A stretch of 64,000 bases of DNA from an uncultured Pelagibacteraceae bacterium (GTDB lineage: Bacteria > Pseudomonadota > Alphaproteobacteria > Pelagibacterales > AG-422-B15): contig CABZCR010000005.1 in the NCBI GenBank assembly GCA_902524285.1, forward strand, positions 19,988-83,987, read 5' to 3'. Both the position numbers and the translations under genes were made by a program. Shown here one piece after another: positions 60,286 to 64,000 of this stretch (the first letter of the stretch is position 1; the number at the start of each line of letters is the position of its first letter). The notes beneath the pieces were generated by a model. That model was given only the letters and a program-made list of their open reading frames with translations, was not told the DNA's origin and searched no databases.

Positions 60286-60994
60286 ATTCTGGTGTGTACA
60301 TATCCCAAGAATTGCATCTGCTTATTATATTTTTGCGGTAATCATTGCTATGCTTCTATACCCTGGCGGTAATCATATAGAACTAGATCAAGTAGGTTAT
60401 TCATTTCATAAAAATTTTCTTAGTGAGCTTGGTTTTCATAAAACAATGTCTGGAGATTTAAATTTTTTTTCATCGTTTTTCTGGAATACTGCAATGTACA
60501 TGCTCTTATTACAAGGCATAGCTTTTTTGTTTATTCCGAGTTTATTTAGGGTAAATCGTTACTCGTTTATATTTGCTTGTTTAGGAACATTATTTATGTT
60601 TCCGGCTTGTGTTTTTTTTGTAGGAGTTGCCTTAACACCAGGTGATATTTACTTTGATGCGCATCTATTTACTACAACTATGGCATTTAATTTATACTCT
60701 GTAGCAATTCTCTTTTATGTTCTTGCTTTTTTATTTAGTCCTTTATCAAACTATTATGCGTCAGGAGGCGTGCTACTTTTTATTGCAGTAGGAGTTTATG
60801 CCTATTATCTTGGTGACTTTCAACCGATTGATGCAATAAATGACCGTGTTCGTTTTTTAGAAACGTACACAATGGATTTCTTGATATTTAATGTAGTGTT
60901 ACAGAAGGTGATGATTATTCTAATGATTACAACAATTATCATGTTTACGTTTGGCCTCGATAAGTTAATAGGAAAAAAAAATGCAAATGACTAA
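60278..60994 (+). CDS. DUF998-like membrane protein, tandem copy 2
   Basis: 238 residues, same helix layout as copy 1. Conserved YSFHKNFLSELGFHKTMSGDLNFFSSFFWN and GVALTPGDIYFDAHLFTTTMAFN. Overlaps both neighbours (8 and 14 bp). Function unknown. Confidence 0.72.
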   Translation: MTRFWCVHIPRIASAYYIFAVIIAMLLYPGGNHIELDQVGYSFHKNFLSELGFHKTMSGDLNFFSSFFWNTAMYMLLLQGIAFLFIPSLFRVNRYSFIFACLGTLFMFPACVFFVGVALTPGDIYFDAHLFTTTMAFNLYSVAILFYVLAFLFSPLSNYYASGGVLLFIAVGVYAYYLGDFQPIDAINDRVRFLETYTMDFLIFNVVLQKVMIILMITTIIMFTFGLDKLIGKKNAND

Positions 60995-61664
60995 ATTTTG
61001 GACAGTCTATATCATTCGATTTGTATCAATTTTTTTTGTTGTCTCAGTAATTATTGCTTCATATTTTTTTCCAGGAGGAAACATACATAATCCTGATCAA
61101 ATTGGTTATTCATTTAGTCATAATTTTTTAAGTGAACTGGGTGGGTATATTACATTTGCGGGAGATATTAACAGTATTTCATCATTTTTTTTTAACTCTG
61201 CACTTTTTTGTTTTTTATTGGTCGGAATATCAAGTTTTTTCATTCCATCATTATTTACAGAAAATAAAGTTTCGTATTTTTGTGCGTGCATAGCAGCAGT
61301 ACTTTTTTTCATTGGAATGGTATTTTTTGCTGGAGTAGCCCTAACGCCGCACGATTTATATAGAGATGCACATGTATTTTTTGCAATAAATGCATTTCGT
61401 TGGTTAGTACCAGCATCATTATTCTTTGTAATAGCCTTTTTTCTAAGTAATGCGGACAATAAGTATACTGTTGTGAATATTATTTTTCTTATATCAACCG
61501 TAATCTATGTAATTTATCAAATATACTCTGGTGATCCAAGATTGAATGAAGAACTATTAGTGCAAAATGTATTAATGCAAAAATCTATAGCAATAATCCA
61601 TATTATCAGTATTTTTTCTCTTACCTTCTGCTTCAACAGCCAAATAAAGAATAAAAATTTATAA
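60981..61664 (+). CDS. DUF998-like membrane protein, tandem copy 3
   Basis: 227 residues, same layout: YSFSHNFLSELGGYITFAGDINSISSFFFN and GVALTPHDLYRDAHVFFAINAF. Ends by overlapping the convergent amidase gene by 6 bp. All three copies share the acidic D/E-L-G and D-x-Y-x-D/E-x-H positions, suggesting a common membrane active or binding site. Confidence 0.72.
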   Translation: MQMTKFWTVYIIRFVSIFFVVSVIIASYFFPGGNIHNPDQIGYSFSHNFLSELGGYITFAGDINSISSFFFNSALFCFLLVGISSFFIPSLFTENKVSYFCACIAAVLFFIGMVFFAGVALTPHDLYRDAHVFFAINAFRWLVPASLFFVIAFFLSNADNKYTVVNIIFLISTVIYVIYQIYSGDPRLNEELLVQNVLMQKSIAIIHIISIFSLTFCFNSQIKNKNL

Positions 61665-63161
61665 ATTTGGAGTTTTGTTAATCCAAGGAGATATTTCCTC
61701 TAATTGTGCAGCCAGAGAGATTAATGTTTCTTCATCTGCATATCTTGATGCAAATTGTACGCCCAAAGGTAAATTATCACTAGTCCAATATGTTGGTAAT
61801 GAAATTGATGGCTGCCCAGTAATGTTTTGAAGCATTGCATCAGGCGAGTACCATAAACTCTCAGGCGCTAAGTTGTTAAGAATAGAGTCTCTAATTGATT
61901 GAATACGAAATACCCAACCCAATTTTAAAGTCATGATAATTTCACTTAAAATACTTGCTTGTTTGTTTGGTCTAATTTCACCAATGAAAGGAGGTTTCTG
62001 AGATATGATAGGAGTCAAGACTACATCATACTTATCAGTTTCTTCCATTGCTGATCGAGCAATCTTTTGCATAGTATAACGTGCCCAAGTGTAGTCACTT
62101 GCTCTGAAACTTTTTCCCAAGTAATTAAATAGTCTAGTTGCCGTTTCAACTTCATTTTTCTTAAATCCTCTTCCAACAATATCTTTCAATTCATTAAACA
62201 TCTGGGTTACATGAGACGATATAGTTATTGTAAATGCTCTTGCTGCGAGAAGTCCGTCATAACTGAAATTTATTTCTTCAACATCGTGACCTAAGTCTTC
62301 ACATAATTTGGCGTTGAATTTAATCGCTTCAATTGCATCAGAGGAAGGTTCAATTCCAACAGGACTTCTAAGATTAAATCCAATCTTAAGTTTATTTTTT
62401 TTACTCAGAGCTTCAACAAGAGAACCTTTTTTGTATGGAATTCCATAAGGATCACCCACAACATTTCCAAACAAACAATCATACATATAAGCTGTGTCTC
62501 TGACTGTTCGAGAAACAATACCGGAGTGGGTAAGACCTCCCCATTTATCACCGTGAGAAGGCGCGAATGATGTTCTTGCTCTATTAGGCTTTAATCCAAC
62601 TAGACCGCATGATGCTGCGGGAATTCGAATTGATCCACCTCCATCACTTGCATGTGCAATGGGAACTATTCGACTTGAAACTGCTGAAGCTGCACCACCA
62701 CTAGATCCACCTGTTGTTCTATTGGTATCCCAAGGATTTCTTGTTGGGCCAAATTCAGTTGGCTCAGTTGTAACCATAAGACCGTATTCAGGTGTTGCAG
62801 ATTTTCCACATATAACAGCGCCAGTTTCTCTAAATTGTCTTGTGAGGTGATTGTCGTAAGGCATTTTAGTGTTTTTTAAATACTTACTGCCTTGCATCAT
62901 GTGATAGTTAGCTAAAGAACTATCCATATCTTTCATAAGAAATGGAACTCCAATAAAAGTTCCATTTAATTCTTTGTTTCTGTTTATTGACTCGAATGCA
63001 TAGTGATACATTGTGCGATGCACTGCATTTAATTTAGGGTTCAGCTTTTCAATTAGATCAATGGCACTATCAAGAGGATCAATAGGGGATATTTCTTTAT
63101 TTCTAATTAATTCGGCTATGCCCAAACCATCATAATTTGTATATTCTTTGAAAATAGCCAT
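61659..63161 (-). CDS. Amidase (amidase signature family)
   Basis: 500 residues. Catalytic Lys in GVPFLMKDMD (K77), RNPWDTNRTTGGSSGGAASAVSS with cis-Ser S154, and nucleophile S177 in ASDGGGSIRIPAA make the Ser-cisSer-Lys triad. The C-terminal QNITGQPSISLPTYWTSDNLPLGVQFASRYADEETLISLAAQLE is also typical. Substrate unknown: GatA is unlikely because no gatB/C is adjacent. Confidence 0.9.
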   Translation of the reverse strand: MAIFKEYTNYDGLGIAELIRNKEISPIDPLDSAIDLIEKLNPKLNAVHRTMYHYAFESINRNKELNGTFIGVPFLMKDMDSSLANYHMMQGSKYLKNTKMPYDNHLTRQFRETGAVICGKSATPEYGLMVTTEPTEFGPTRNPWDTNRTTGGSSGGAASAVSSRIVPIAHASDGGGSIRIPAASCGLVGLKPNRARTSFAPSHGDKWGGLTHSGIVSRTVRDTAYMYDCLFGNVVGDPYGIPYKKGSLVEALSKKNKLKIGFNLRSPVGIEPSSDAIEAIKFNAKLCEDLGHDVEEINFSYDGLLAARAFTITISSHVTQMFNELKDIVGRGFKKNEVETATRLFNYLGKSFRASDYTWARYTMQKIARSAMEETDKYDVVLTPIISQKPPFIGEIRPNKQASILSEIIMTLKLGWVFRIQSIRDSILNNLAPESLWYSPDAMLQNITGQPSISLPTYWTSDNLPLGVQFASRYADEETLISLAAQLEEISPWINKTPNL

Positions 63162-63235
63162 TATTAATTATATTAACCCTAAAAATATGATAATCTCTTT
63201 AAAATTTTTTTAATGATTCAGTCTATTTAAAACCT

Positions 63236-63874
63236 ATGGCAGATGCAAATAAGAAAAAAGGAAACCCAGTCATTAATTTTATTAAAAGGTACTTTTTTAC
63301 AGGTCTTTTAATATCGGCGCCAATTGGAGCGACGATTTACATTACAATATTTATTGTCGAATTTATTGCTGGACTGGTTCCAGACAGATTTAACCCAAAT
63401 GGGCTGCTACCCGAGATTATTGGCTATAAAATTCCTGGCCTTGAATTAATTATAGCATTTCTATCTTTTATCTTAATTGGTCTAATATTTTCAACTTTAT
63501 TTGGAAAAGCCATACTCGGTTATTTTGACAATCTTATTACACGTATTCCATTAGCGGGCAATGTCTATAAAGCTATCAAACAAATCACTGAGACATTCTC
63601 AAATACTGATTCAGCATATCAAAAAGTTGTTCTCATCGAGTATCCAAGAAAAGATATATATGCAATTGGCTTTATGACAGGTGAGACAAAAGGTGAAATT
63701 AAGGAAAGACAGAAAATAGAAATGGTCAATGTATTTGTTCCAACCACACCAAATCCTACCTCAGGGTTTTTACTCTTCATACCTAAAGATGATATCGTTG
63801 AACTTGATATGTCTGTTGAAGATGCGATTAAATTGGTTGTATCAGCAGGCATGGTGGTACCACCAAGGAAATAA
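63236..63874 (+). CDS. DUF502 family membrane protein
   Basis: 212 residues with two helices (about 17-45 and 68-95). Signature blocks are GLLISAPIGATIYITIF, IPLAGNVYKAIKQITETF, KVVLIEYPRKDIYAIGFMTGET and VFVPTTPNPTSGFLLFIPKDD. DUF502 next to recG is a conserved alphaproteobacterial order. Function unknown. Confidence 0.9.
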   Translation: MADANKKKGNPVINFIKRYFFTGLLISAPIGATIYITIFIVEFIAGLVPDRFNPNGLLPEIIGYKIPGLELIIAFLSFILIGLIFSTLFGKAILGYFDNLITRIPLAGNVYKAIKQITETFSNTDSAYQKVVLIEYPRKDIYAIGFMTGETKGEIKERQKIEMVNVFVPTTPNPTSGFLLFIPKDDIVELDMSVEDAIKLVVSAGMVVPPRK

Positions 63875-64000
63875 TTAGCCAGTTTTTAAATAATCGATTG
63901 CAACTTGATTCCTAAATAGATGCAAAAGTGTCCTTTGTGCTTTGCCCGCAGATTTTTTCAAATCCGGATCTTCTTTAACGATATCCATGGCAACGCCTCT
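63875..64000 (-). CDS. recG: C-terminal end of ATP-dependent DNA helicase RecG, cut by window edge
   Basis: On the minus strand the frame is open from the right edge to a TAA at 63877-63875, giving the last 41 residues. Their pattern (acidic-Asp-rich helix, then AQRTLLHLFRNQVAIDYLKTG) matches the RecG C-terminus ending in L-x-L-F-x-R-x-x-A-x-x-x-L-x-x-G. Stop codons of DUF502 and this gene abut tail to tail. Identification rests on a short piece and on gene order. Confidence 0.65.
   Translation of the reverse strand, partial: RGVAMDIVKEDPDLKKSAGKAQRTLLHLFRNQVAIDYLKTG

Noticed and set aside
1-64000. tRNA or rRNA genes
   Set aside because: I looked for TPsiC-loop-like GGTTCGA stretches and rRNA signatures on both strands and found none convincing; a covariance-model scan would be decisive.

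Overview
The window reads as chromosomal DNA of an AT-rich (about one third G+C by eye), gene-dense marine-type alphaproteobacterium. This is inferred from DUF502 next to recG, a DUF3576 lipoprotein, a DUF1045 protein beside C-P lyase genes, long runs of overlapping genes and very short spacers. SAR11/HIMB59/AEGEAN-169/SAR116-like lineages fit, but no rRNA or other decisive marker is present. I saw no tRNA, rRNA, integrase, transposase or CRISPR array.

Layout. 1-14.4 kb: catabolic genes: an AtuA-like fragment, livF, an acyl-CoA synthetase, two tandem branched-chain-type binding proteins, thiamine pyrophosphokinase, a flavin monooxygenase, enoyl-CoA hydratase, a TIGR03084-type protein, nitronate monooxygenase, and a DUF2237/sugar dehydrogenase/DoxX/membrane-protein run. 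14.4-18.7 kb: an accessory patch with two 142-bp repeat copies, an arylsulfotransferase-like propeller and a divergent cassette of seven small secreted or membrane proteins, lying against the 3' end of livG. 18.7-21.4 kb: livG-livM-livH on the minus strand, completing the transporter whose other parts lie at 0.8-5.8 kb.

23-57 kb is a phosphate and phosphonate supercluster. It holds lipid remodelling (plcP-agt), a porin with two Pho-box-like clusters, polyphosphate metabolism (sixA, ppk, ppx), phoR, pstSCAB-phoU-phoB, an arsenate reductase plus aquaglyceroporin, a C-P lyase set (phnGHIJKLN; phnM split by one extra base in a homopolymer; DUF1045; phnF), an MFS transporter, phnCDE, a PhnZ-like HD oxygenase, a tyrosine phosphatase and phnX. 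Candidate Pho boxes (7-bp half-sites at 11-bp spacing) precede the porin, pstS, phnG, phnC and the MFS gene and lie near plcP. Together these genes would replace phospholipids with glycolipids, import phosphate and phosphonates, break C-P bonds, store and mobilise polyphosphate, and deal with arsenate that enters with phosphate.

57-64 kb: small membrane proteins (VanZ-like, two MAPEG, Mpo1-like, three tandem DUF998-like paralogues), a thioesterase, an amidase, DUF502 and the tail of recG. Between the thioesterase and the MAPEG genes lies a short minus-strand unit with a perfect Shine-Dalgarno, a 32-residue cysteine-containing ORF and a strong intrinsic terminator. I consider this the most intriguing unexplained item, together with the repeat-flanked small-protein cassette.
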